The position numbers and the translations under genes are program-made. A model generated the notes under the pieces. The model saw nothing but the letters and a program-made list of their open reading frames with translations, was not told the origin of the DNA and ran no database searches. 5,503 nucleotides of DNA from an uncultured bacterium (lineage in GTDB: Bacteria > Actinomycetota > Coriobacteriia > Coriobacteriales > Coriobacteriaceae). This document shows positions 1 through 5,503 of this stretch, in pieces; position 1 is the first letter of the stretch; every line of letters starts with the position of its first letter. The DNA is taken from positions 1 to 5,503 of the forward strand of contig CAJMPM010000116.1 of NCBI GenBank assembly GCA_905215225.1, written 5' to 3'.

Positions 1-984
1 CATAAGGCAACCAAGGTATACCTCCTTAATTAAGCCCCCATCAGCTAGATAACTAATCATGACATTGATGCTGTCACCATACTCCGGCAATTCGAAGCCG
101 TGGGAATCCATCAATAGCTTCACATCCTGATGGTAAATGCGGGCCTCGACGACATTCTTGGGCATTTTCCCCGTCTTTGTTGGAGAGCAAAAGCTGATGC
201 TTGGCTCCTCTTCGCTCATGCCTCGGTCAAACCTAAGCATGCACGGGCATACCGCCTCAATGGATCGCAAGGCGTCCGCTGCGACCTTTTCCTCGGTAAA
301 CATCTCCACGTCGAAGCCGTTTTCTTCCATATAGGCACGGTTTTTACGTTGAAGCTCTAGCCGAGCCGCAGCCTCCCCATCTCCACGCTGTTCCCAATTT
401 CCGGAGTCGGCGACATTTCGATCGAATGTAGAATCAACGGAACATGGCGCTTGCTGTTGAGTCGGATCACTGTCGCCGAGACGCCTTAGCTCGGAGCGTC
501 TCATCAGTAGTGTCACAATATCAAACAGCCAACCAAATCCAAAAAGGCCAAAGGTAAAGAGATATAGAAAGAAGCTACCCCACATCCGTGCATACGCCCT
601 ATGAGCGCCCGACCACCCAAGAAGGAAGCATAGCAAAAGCGCCTTGTTTGCCCTGTCAACCGACGTAATCTCTCGAGTGAGAGATTTCTGTTCAGGCTTC
701 GCCAAAGGTGTAATTTCATGCGATGAAACAGTAATTGAGGACGTCCTTGACGCCGAGCTCCGAGCGCCTGATTTAGCAACGGCGCGAGCGACATCCCCAA
801 CTCCGACGGTCGTTCTGCTGTATACGGCATTGTAAGCAGCCTTCTTCGGATTTTTGATCCACCCCATGCCCTTCTTACCATAGCCGGGGATTATCGCCCG
901 CCTTACCGCGCGCTTCGCTCTGCCGGTCGTTCTTGCCTTGAGTGATGTCTTTAGATTCGGCTTACGCAGCCCGCCCTTTACCAT
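1..984 (-). CDS. TM2-domain membrane protein, 3'-truncated by the window edge
   Basis: An open frame of 328 codons runs from an ATG at 984 to base 1 with no stop, so the C-terminus lies outside the window. The start is supported by GGAG (992-995) seven bases upstream. Residues 1-60 are very basic and contain GYGKKGMGWIKNPKKAAYN (about 34-52), which looks like a conserved block; I have only a vague memory of similar N-termini in Gram-positive hypothetical proteins. Residues 65-110 are Ser/Thr/Ala-rich and probably a linker. Residues 112-160 fit the TM2 family: a first hydrophobic helix, GWSGAHRAY (123-131, consensus GxxGxHRFY), then a second helix ending GWLFD (151-155). Residues 161-328 are polar, with charged helix-like stretches and several Cys, and I do not recognise them. 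There is no signal peptide. Function is unknown; TM2 proteins are small inner-membrane proteins. The gene lies just beyond the 3' end of tRNA-Ser, so it may be island cargo. Confidence 0.85.
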   Translation of the reverse strand, partial: MVKGGLRKPNLKTSLKARTTGRAKRAVRRAIIPGYGKKGMGWIKNPKKAAYNAVYSRTTVGVGDVARAVAKSGARSSASRTSSITVSSHEITPLAKPEQKSLTREITSVDRANKALLLCFLLGWSGAHRAYARMWGSFFLYLFTFGLFGFGWLFDIVTLLMRRSELRRLGDSDPTQQQAPCSVDSTFDRNVADSGNWEQRGDGEAAARLELQRKNRAYMEENGFDVEMFTEEKVAADALRSIEAVCPCMLRFDRGMSEEEPSISFCSPTKTGKMPKNVVEARIYHQDVKLLMDSHGFELPEYGDSINVMISYLADGGLIKEVYLGCLM

Positions 985-1120
985 ATTTCTACTCCATCCC
1001 CTCGGAACCCCACACCGGGGTGCACGAGCACGCCTGGGTCTCCCCGTTTTCAAGCGCCCCGTGTTTGCCTAATGTTCACGCCCTTTCGGACTCTAATCCC
1101 CAGCCGCCATTCTTGATAAT

Positions 1121-1144
1121 AAAAAAGGGCCCCAAATGGGACCC
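1121..1144 (-). terminator. Rho-independent terminator of tRNA-Ser
   Basis: Read on the minus strand, GGGTCCC, a four-base loop ATTT and GGGGCCC form a seven-pair stem with one T-G wobble, followed directly by six T. It begins 16 bases after the CCA end of the tRNA, so it ends the tRNA transcript and separates it from the TM2 gene. Confidence 0.9.
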
Positions 1145-1160
1145 TTCTTCAAAGTCATAC

Positions 1161-1251
1161 TGGCGGAGAGCTGGGGATTCGAACCCCAGATGCCCTTTTG
1201 GGGCATACTCGCTTAGCAGGCGAGCACCTTCGGCCTCTCGGTCAGCTCTCC
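1161..1251 (-). tRNA. tRNA-Ser (anticodon GCT)
   Basis: A complete class II tRNA. The acceptor GGAGAGC pairs with GCTCTCC, followed by discriminator G and an encoded CCA (1161-1163). The D arm ACC/GGT encloses GAGAGGCCGAA. The anticodon stem CTCGC/GCGAG carries loop CTGCTAA with anticodon GCT (bases 1215-1217), which reads AGC and AGT serine codons. The long variable arm, ATGCCCC/GGGGCAT closed by AAAA, is typical of tRNA-Ser. The T arm TGGGG/CCCCA has loop TTCGAAT. No mismatches are seen, so the gene appears functional. It has its own promoter and terminator. Confidence 0.98.
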
Positions 1252-1265
1252 GTAACAGCCGTTCT

Positions 1266-1294
1266 ATAGTAACCAAACAGCCGAAGTTGGGCAA
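1266..1294 (-). promoter_or_regulatory. Sigma70-type promoter of tRNA-Ser
   Basis: On the minus strand TTGCCC (1289-1294) and TACTAT (1266-1271) are separated by exactly 17 bases. Transcription would start near 1259, about eight bases before the mature tRNA 5' end at 1251. Spacing and position both fit a tRNA promoter. Confidence 0.8.
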
Positions 1295-1313
1295 GGGGAA
1301 TTTTGAGGCGTTT

Positions 1314-1335
1314 CCTCTTTTACCTCTCTTTTACC
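1314..1335. repeat. Tandem 11-bp duplication
   Basis: CCTCTTTTACC (1314-1324) is followed at once by TCTCTTTTACC (1325-1335), ten of eleven bases identical. It lies 20 bases upstream of the -35 box of the tRNA-Ser promoter. It may be a simple replication-slippage product; no role is evident. Confidence 0.6.
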
Positions 1336-1356
1336 AGTAAACGTCTCAGTCAATCA

Positions 1357-1411
1357 TCTCAATCTGTAACATCTGCAGGCCGTAATCCCCTCCAGATGTT
1401 ACAGATTGAGA
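1357..1411. repeat. Perfect 19-bp inverted repeat
   Basis: TCTCAATCTGTAACATCTG (1357-1375) recurs as its exact reverse complement at 1393-1411, with a 17-base centre. It lies 49 bases past the stop of the broken ATPase gene and 62 bases before the tRNA-Ser -35 box. Neither strand has a T-run after the stem, so it is not a standard terminator. It could be a factor-binding operator, the footprint of a mobile element, or a U-tract-less transcript end for the ATPase gene. The sequence does not decide between these. Confidence 0.9.
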
Positions 1412-1460
1412 CAAAGATACAAGGACGGCCCCAGCGACAGCGCGGACAGCCCATTCTTTA

Positions 1461-2543
1461 TTAGTCCTCTCGAACGGTCTCCAACAGATAATCGCGCATG
1501 TACGGAATTGCAAACGAAACACAGCCATAGCCCGCGGGCTCAATCAACCCCGCATCGATCAGACGCTTGCGATATGACCCAACTTTGTTCGCCGACAAAC
1601 CCATCTTCTTGGCGATATCGCCGTTGGCGATATCGACGCCCTCGCATTGAGCCATCGCCGCGAGATACTGAAACTGCCGTTCCGACACCCTGCGCAGCGC
1701 TGGGGCAATCACCATAGCAATAAAGCTATCAAGAGCCGCCTGGATACCCTTACGAGCCGCCTCTTCGCTCACGCTCTCCGCCCCCCTGCGCGCAGCACCC
1801 TGCCACGCGTACTATCCGACCAGCTGGACCATAAAGGGATAGCCTGCCGAAGCTTTTGTTAATAGCTCAGCGGCACCTTTGTCGAGCTCCTTGCCCGCTC
1901 GTCTCATCGTATCCTCAAACGATCCGCCAACTTCAAAATCGGAAAGCCGAGTAAGTTCAACATGTTTGGCTCACTGAAGGAACGTCAACGTATCATCCAC
2001 CACCACGCCATCTACCGATGTCGGCAGCCCGGCGAAAGCGAAAGCGACATTCGCTCCTTGGCGGATCAAGAGCTGCATCTCATTGCCTAGCTCGCGCATT
2101 TCCTCAGTTGAGGCATCCTGGATCTCGTCAAGCGTAATGAGCAGACCACCGCGCTTCGCAGCATCGTACATCGCCTCGCCCAGATGAGAGGCCGACTTCG
2201 GCATCTCCATGGAGCCAAGGCTGACCCCTAAAATCGATGGGGAAATCGAGATTGATTCAAGACGAATGTTTCGCTGCAGAGCCTCGAGGATTCTATTGCA
2301 AAAACCAGCATTGGAGGCAACGTCAACGACCTCGAATCCTTTTTTGCGTGCAAGGTCACCCAATGCATTAAGGAGCACCGTTTTACCTGTGCCTCGGACG
2401 CCCGAGATGCGCATGAGTCGATCGGGGGCACCAGGACCATTCTCAAGAGCCTCGGCAAAGTCATCCAAAACAGTGTCCCGTCCGATAAGCTCAGGCGGAT
2501 TCATGCCCGCCGTTGGCTTAAAGGGGTTAACAGCTTTCGTCAT
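1461..2543 (-). pseudogene. P-loop (AAA-type) ATPase with C-terminal winged helix, broken by two in-frame stops
   Basis: One frame of 361 codons runs from an ATG at 2543, with AGGAGG five bases upstream (2549-2554), to TAA at 1461-1463. It is interrupted by TGA at codon 191 (1971-1973) and TAG at codon 244 (1812-1814). Residues 48-55 (GVRGTGKT) are Walker A. LLITLDE (134-140) is Walker B with the catalytic Glu. FAFAGLPTS (168-176) is the usual post-Walker B strand. The stretch between the stops still reads as family sequence (GYPFMVQLVG before the TAG). Residues about 285-350 form a winged helix with DIAKKMGLSANKVGSYRKR. Length matches the roughly 360-400 residue actinobacterial ATPases of this type as I remember them, whose role is not known to me. 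The stops probably came from CGA (Arg) and TAC or TAT (Tyr), each one base away. The N-terminal 190 residues could still be made as a lone nucleotide-binding domain. Confidence 0.88.
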
Positions 2544-2562
2544 TCTGCCCTCCTCTGCTAGT

Positions 2563-2616
2563 TTTAACAACTTTAACAAAGTTTAGCAACTTTAGCAGAG
2601 TTTAACAGTTTTAGCA
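2563..2616. repeat. Array of six TTTARCA motifs spaced 9/10 bp upstream of the ATPase gene
   Basis: TTTAACA or TTTAGCA begins at 2563, 2572, 2582, 2591, 2601 and 2610, so the spacing alternates 9, 10, 9, 10, 9. The underlying unit is 19 bp: 2570-2588 and 2589-2607 differ at only three positions. The array ends 20 bases before the ATPase ATG and just upstream of its ribosome binding site. On the minus strand TTGCTA (2584-2589) and TAAAAC (2561-2566) are 17 bases apart, so the array may contain the promoter. A likely reading is an operator for cooperative binding, perhaps by the ATPase's own winged helix; this is inference. Confidence 0.85.
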
Positions 2617-2667
2617 GGCTCGGCGGCTTTATGCCTTACCGATCCTGCCGGGTCCTCCCGCCCGCGC

Positions 2668-2702
2668 CGATATAAATAGCGCGGTGCGGCCCCTCTATAT
2701 CG
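2668..2702. repeat. Short inverted repeat after the TPR-type gene
   Basis: CGATATA (2668-2674) and TATATCG (2696-2702) are inverted around a GC-rich 21-base centre, starting four bases past the stop of the upstream gene. It could form a hairpin at the end of that transcript, but there is no T-run, so I do not call it a terminator. Confidence 0.4.
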
Positions 2703-2705
2703 CCC

Positions 2706-5147
2706 CTACCCCAGCGAGCGACTGAGGGAGCCGAGCTCATCGTTGCCCATGGTGCGCCACATTTGGAAGATGCAGACGCGCGCCAGGAAAAAGAAGCCGT
2801 TGTCGACCAGTTGAACAGCGGCATCTGCCAGCTGATTCGTCACGGCGGACACTGGCGGCAGCTCGAGTCCAGCCTTGCGGATGGTCTCGACCGCTTCCTC
2901 GAACGTCGGAGGCTCGCTGACGCCCATCTCGTTCATAAGGCCCTGCATTTCTTCCAGCGCGCTACTGCCCGACTCCTCGCCGCGCGGCACCAGACGGTAA
3001 CAAGCCAGCGCCAGGTCGAGCTGATCGCAATTCCAATAGGCAAACGCCAAGCGATAGAACAGGTAGCCGATTGCAGAACGATCGCTGGCAATACGTAGGC
3101 CGTGGCGCGCCACCTCGATAATCTCGTCAAAGCGCTCCAGACGCGCAAGCACGTTGATGAGCGCAAAGTGCGATTGCATGGACGAGCGCGCCAGATCGTA
3201 AAGATGGCGCACCTCGGGCAGCGCTCGTTCAAAGTCCTCTTGCTCGGCGTAAAAGCTGCAGATCTCGTGCTGGGCAAAGTACAGCGCATCGGGCGCACGA
3301 AGGATTCGCACAGAGCGGTCTTCTTCCAACACCGGTAGCACCATGCGCACCAGCTGGTTATCGCAAAACTGCGTTTGAACCGGACCTGTCGCCAAAAGCT
3401 CGGCGACGGCGCACTTAGCCTCCAACTCCTCGACAAGACGAGAAAAGCCTTCAAAAGCACCTGTACGGTCGACTTTTGCCTGCTCGCGCAATTCAACAAC
3501 ACGGGCCACGTATGGGTCGTCGTCCTCTTCCATGACCTCCAACTCGTCAGCCGTATCGGCAAGCAGCAGATCGCGCAGCGCCGGCGGCAGCGTGCGATGG
3601 TCATCACGCGGACGAGCATGAACCTCCGCAGGCTCAATCGTCTCCGGAGCGGTTGACTCATACGCCTCAAGCCCACGCTTGCTCGGCATATCGTCCATGT
3701 CCATGCTCTCAAGATCCTTGGCGACAGGCACGCAATCGGCCAGATAGGCCGCACGCCCAAAGAAATACGTTGCGACAACGCGCTCGCCCTGCTCACTGTC
3801 GGGAGCAGCAATCTGCACATAGCAGCGCGTGATGCAGGCGCCCGCGGCAAAACACGCTGCCGCAAGCGTGAGTGCCACGCGCGCATCGTGCTCCGCGGCC
3901 CAGATCGCGCGCGTGTCCTCGTCCAGCTCGCGCCAGGCGTCATCCTGAGCGTCGTATTCACGTTGCGGCATGGCATCAACGACAGACTGCCCAAACCGAA
4001 CGAGCATAATCCCCTCGGCAACGTTTGCCCGATAGGTATAGTCGAGCCGCGTGACCACGTTGAGCGCCTCGACAATACGCGCGAAGCGGGTACGCACATC
4101 CCACTCACCGCCCGGCTGGCAAGCCACCGTACCCGGTTTGCCCCACGGGTTATCGCTCGAGGCCGTATCGAGCAGTCGGGGAACATCGTTGGTCGTCTTG
4201 GCGATATGCCACGCATCAAAGAGCGCGCAGCCCTCAAGACTCGGCGAGGATGCCGCAGGGACCAATCCGGCCCCGATGCGCTCAAGGATGCCGGAGAGGC
4301 GGTTGAGACGGCACTCGATGGCAAGCAGCATGTCAATCTCGCCCTGGTCCAGCAGGCTACGATCAAAATTGAGATAGAACAGCTTTGACCGGTCGATGCG
4401 CGCTAGGCTCATTTCGGACTTGGCGGCAATGGTGCGCAGACGGGGCAAGTCGACCTCGCTCATAAGGGCGGCGGCATAACGCTCGATACCACTCGGATTC
4501 TCGGCATGGTCAACGCGGTAAAGCAGCGTCTCGATAGCATCAGGGAGCGGTGCCGTGCTAAAGCCCAAAAACACCTCGACCGGCTCGGGCAACTTTACGA
4601 GCTTGATCTTGTCGACAACGTTTTGCATACCCTCGTCGAGTCCGCCGGCGTCCGCCGTGTTCACAATAGCGCTTTCGGAGTTGGCAAATATCACGTAGCG
4701 CAAGAACATCGAGGCCATGAACTCGCCGTAAGGAAGGGAGCGGGCCGAATTCCATGTCTCGTAGTCGGACTGCTCGCGCATGGGGCCTTCGGGAGAGCCG
4801 GCAGTTTGCGCACACGCGCGCATTGCACCGTTGGCTTCCCTTACCATAATCTCACCAATACTGGAATCCGACTCGTCAAGGACCAGTTCCATGTCGGGAT
4901 CGTTGGGCAGCGGAGCCTCGCTGACGGGGCGGTCCACCTTGTACACCTCACCCGAAACGCTTACGTAGCCCAAAAGCGACACATGACTTTTGCCAACGAA
5001 TTCGACGACATAACAAGATTCAAGCTGATCCTCGCCAAAGAGTTTCCAGACCACGCCATATGAGCGTCCCGCAGGCTGCTCGGGCATCGCCGGAAAGCGC
5101 TTCTTGGGATCGAGAAACCTGAGCTTGTATGTCGGACGCTCTGCCAC
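2706..5147 (-). CDS. Large cytoplasmic protein with TPR-like C-terminal repeats, function unknown
   Basis: This encodes 813 residues, ending in TAG at 2706-2708. The start is GTG at 5147, with a modest AGGGTGA about seven bases upstream. I chose it because the sequence reads sensibly from MAERPTYKLRFLDPKKRF onward; an internal Met at 21 is the fallback. No signal peptide or membrane segment is seen, so it should be cytoplasmic. Residues 1-80 look like a small beta-rich domain. The middle (about 130-500) is mixed helical without motifs I recognise. Residues 500-550 form a charged, partly disordered linker with an acidic patch EVMEEDDD (about 537-544). Residues 621-720 are helical pairs resembling tetratricopeptide repeats (FERALPEVRHLYDLA, FDEIIEVARHGLRIA, LDLALACYRLV). 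It probably acts as a protein-binding scaffold. Long intact coding sequence indicates selection. It appears to be transcribed alone. Confidence 0.9.
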   Translation of the reverse strand: MAERPTYKLRFLDPKKRFPAMPEQPAGRSYGVVWKLFGEDQLESCYVVEFVGKSHVSLLGYVSVSGEVYKVDRPVSEAPLPNDPDMELVLDESDSSIGEIMVREANGAMRACAQTAGSPEGPMREQSDYETWNSARSLPYGEFMASMFLRYVIFANSESAIVNTADAGGLDEGMQNVVDKIKLVKLPEPVEVFLGFSTAPLPDAIETLLYRVDHAENPSGIERYAAALMSEVDLPRLRTIAAKSEMSLARIDRSKLFYLNFDRSLLDQGEIDMLLAIECRLNRLSGILERIGAGLVPAASSPSLEGCALFDAWHIAKTTNDVPRLLDTASSDNPWGKPGTVACQPGGEWDVRTRFARIVEALNVVTRLDYTYRANVAEGIMLVRFGQSVVDAMPQREYDAQDDAWRELDEDTRAIWAAEHDARVALTLAAACFAAGACITRCYVQIAAPDSEQGERVVATYFFGRAAYLADCVPVAKDLESMDMDDMPSKRGLEAYESTAPETIEPAEVHARPRDDHRTLPPALRDLLLADTADELEVMEEDDDPYVARVVELREQAKVDRTGAFEGFSRLVEELEAKCAVAELLATGPVQTQFCDNQLVRMVLPVLEEDRSVRILRAPDALYFAQHEICSFYAEQEDFERALPEVRHLYDLARSSMQSHFALINVLARLERFDEIIEVARHGLRIASDRSAIGYLFYRLAFAYWNCDQLDLALACYRLVPRGEESGSSALEEMQGLMNEMGVSEPPTFEEAVETIRKAGLELPPVSAVTNQLADAAVQLVDNGFFFLARVCIFQMWRTMGNDELGSLSRSLG

Positions 5148-5271
5148 GAAGTATCACCCTGATCGGTCGTTGAGAGAAGGAGTGGTCGCGGATGGGCCGC
5201 GACACCTACTCGGAATCTTACACGAGTCGACAGGAAATCGTCCCTTTGGACGAAAGCACTCAAGCTGGCGC
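5148..5271 (-). other. Leader region of the TPR-type gene
   Basis: No gene is seen here. The minus strand should hold the promoter of the downstream gene, but I find no convincing pair of boxes: TAAGAT (5215-5220) is a possible -10 without a good -35. Two hairpins are present. GTCGCGG/CCGCGAC (5185-5191 with 5197-5203, five-base loop) lies about 38 bases upstream of the GTG. TCGTCC/GGACGA (5238-5243 with 5248-5253) lies further upstream. Confidence 0.45.
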
Positions 5272-5301
5272 AAAAGAAAAGCCCCCGTTGCCGGGAGCTT
5301 T
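5272..5301 (-). terminator. Rho-independent terminator with GCAA tetraloop
   Basis: Read on the minus strand, AAAGC, a mismatch, CCCG, the loop GCAA, CGGG and GCTTT form the stem, followed by a run of T broken by one C (complement of 5272-5280). It sits ten bases after the tRNA-like CCA at 5311-5313 and ends transcription entering from the right, before the TPR-type gene. Confidence 0.8.
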
Positions 5302-5310
5302 AATCTCAAA

Positions 5311-5329
5311 TGGTGCGGCGTATAGGATT
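5311..5329 (-). other. Possible remnant of a tRNA 3' end with CCA
   Basis: On the minus strand AATCCTATACGCCGCACCA looks like the last part of a T loop, the 3' half of a T stem, an acceptor strand, discriminator A and CCA, followed at normal distance by a terminator. The bases to its left in reading order are GC-rich hairpins and do not supply the rest of a tRNA; no matching 5' acceptor GCGGCGT is found. It may be a truncated tRNA copy or chance likeness. Confidence 0.4.
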
Positions 5330-5330
5330 C

Positions 5331-5441
5331 CGCGCATCCGCTGCGCGGATCCGCACCGGCTTCGCCCGCCTGTCGGCGGACTCGCCCGCTCGCTAAAAAC
5401 GCTCCGCGTTTTCTTGACGCTCGCGCCTCGAACGAGGTTCG
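5331..5441. repeat. GC-rich cluster of small hairpins, REP or MITE-like
   Basis: Within 110 bases there are at least four inverted repeats: ATCCG/CGGAT (5336-5340, 5346-5350), CCGCC/GGCGG (5366-5370, 5375-5379), AAAACGC/GCGTTTT (5396-5402, 5406-5412) and CGAAC/GTTCG (5429-5433, 5437-5441). No open frame fits. The third could act as a terminator in both directions. Such density suggests a dispersed non-coding repeat element, but copy number elsewhere cannot be seen from here. Confidence 0.5.
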
Positions 5442-5461
5442 AATCTCCGCAATGCCCCCGT

Positions 5462-5490
5462 AAAGGAAAAGCCCCCGTTTCCGGAGGCTT
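5462..5490 (-). terminator. Rho-independent terminator with GAAA tetraloop
   Basis: Read on the minus strand, AAGCCTCCG pairs with CGGGGGCTT (one T-G wobble) around the loop GAAA, followed by TTCCTTT. It is closely related in sequence to the terminator at 5272-5301. The transcript it ends starts outside the window; the window's last three bases read CCA on this strand, so the gene just outside could be a tRNA. Confidence 0.8.
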
Positions 5491-5503
5491 AAAACTCAGT
5501 TGG

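Noticed and set aside
513..881. 122-codon minus-strand frame with hydrophobic C-terminus
   Set aside because: It is an out-of-frame shadow of the TM2-domain gene, which has the better start signal and a family match.
1091..1112. GGCGGCTGGGGATTAGAGTCC on the minus strand as a second att copy of the tRNA end
   Set aside because: It resembles the tRNA 3' region only in inverted orientation and with gaps, so it cannot be a direct-repeat attachment site.
1461..1772. Independent 103-residue winged-helix regulator
   Set aside because: It is in the same frame as the upstream ATPase half and the intervening codons read as family sequence, so it is the C-terminal end of one broken gene; the GTG at 1772 lies inside that gene. 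Separate translation is not excluded.
2577..2579. TTG start for the ATPase gene inside the repeat array
   Set aside because: It would code for Leu/Lys-rich residues from the repeats and has no ribosome binding site, whereas the ATG at 2543 has AGGAGG at ideal distance.
2563..2616. CRISPR array
   Set aside because: The units are only 9-10 bp with no spacers between them.
2933..4366. 477-codon open frame on the minus strand in another frame
   Set aside because: It overlaps the 813-residue gene out of frame and is dominated by Arg, Ser, Cys and Trp, as expected from frame-shifted reading of GC-rich coding DNA.
4506..5063. 185-codon open frame on the plus strand
   Set aside because: It lies wholly antisense to the well-supported 813-residue gene, has no ribosome binding site of note, and its His/Arg-rich composition is typical of a reverse-frame shadow.

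Overview
The window looks like chromosomal DNA from a high-GC actinobacterium. I favour a gut Coriobacteriia, Collinsella-like organism, because of the style of the large TPR-type protein, the actinobacterial type of AAA ATPase and the GC-rich hairpin repeats. That assignment is by impression only. Every feature I can support with confidence lies on the minus strand, so the window is read from right to left.

From the right edge: a transcript entering from outside ends at a strong hairpin terminator (5462-5490). About 110 bp of GC-rich, hairpin-packed spacer follows, then a short stretch resembling the last ~19 nt of a tRNA with CCA (5311-5329) and a second, related terminator (5272-5301). After a gene-free leader comes a large 813-residue cytoplasmic protein with a TPR-like C-terminal helical region (2706-5147, GTG start), of unknown function.

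Downstream of it, an array of six TTTARCA motifs spaced 9/10 bp (2563-2616) sits directly in front of a P-loop ATPase gene with a C-terminal winged helix (1461-2543). This gene is broken by two in-frame stops (TGA and TAG) with no frameshift, so it is a recent pseudogene or, less likely, a recoded gene. Then come a perfect 19-bp inverted repeat (1357-1411), a promoter, tRNA-Ser(GCT) with encoded CCA, and its terminator.

The left 984 bases hold a gene that is easy to miss because it has no stop inside the window: 328 codons of an open frame encoding a basic N-terminal region, a TM2-type double-transmembrane domain and a soluble C-terminal region, cut off by the left edge.

The genes do not form an obvious pathway. 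The TPR-type gene looks like host backbone. The ATPase with its repeat array, and the TM2 gene just beyond the 3' end of a tRNA, look like accessory material.
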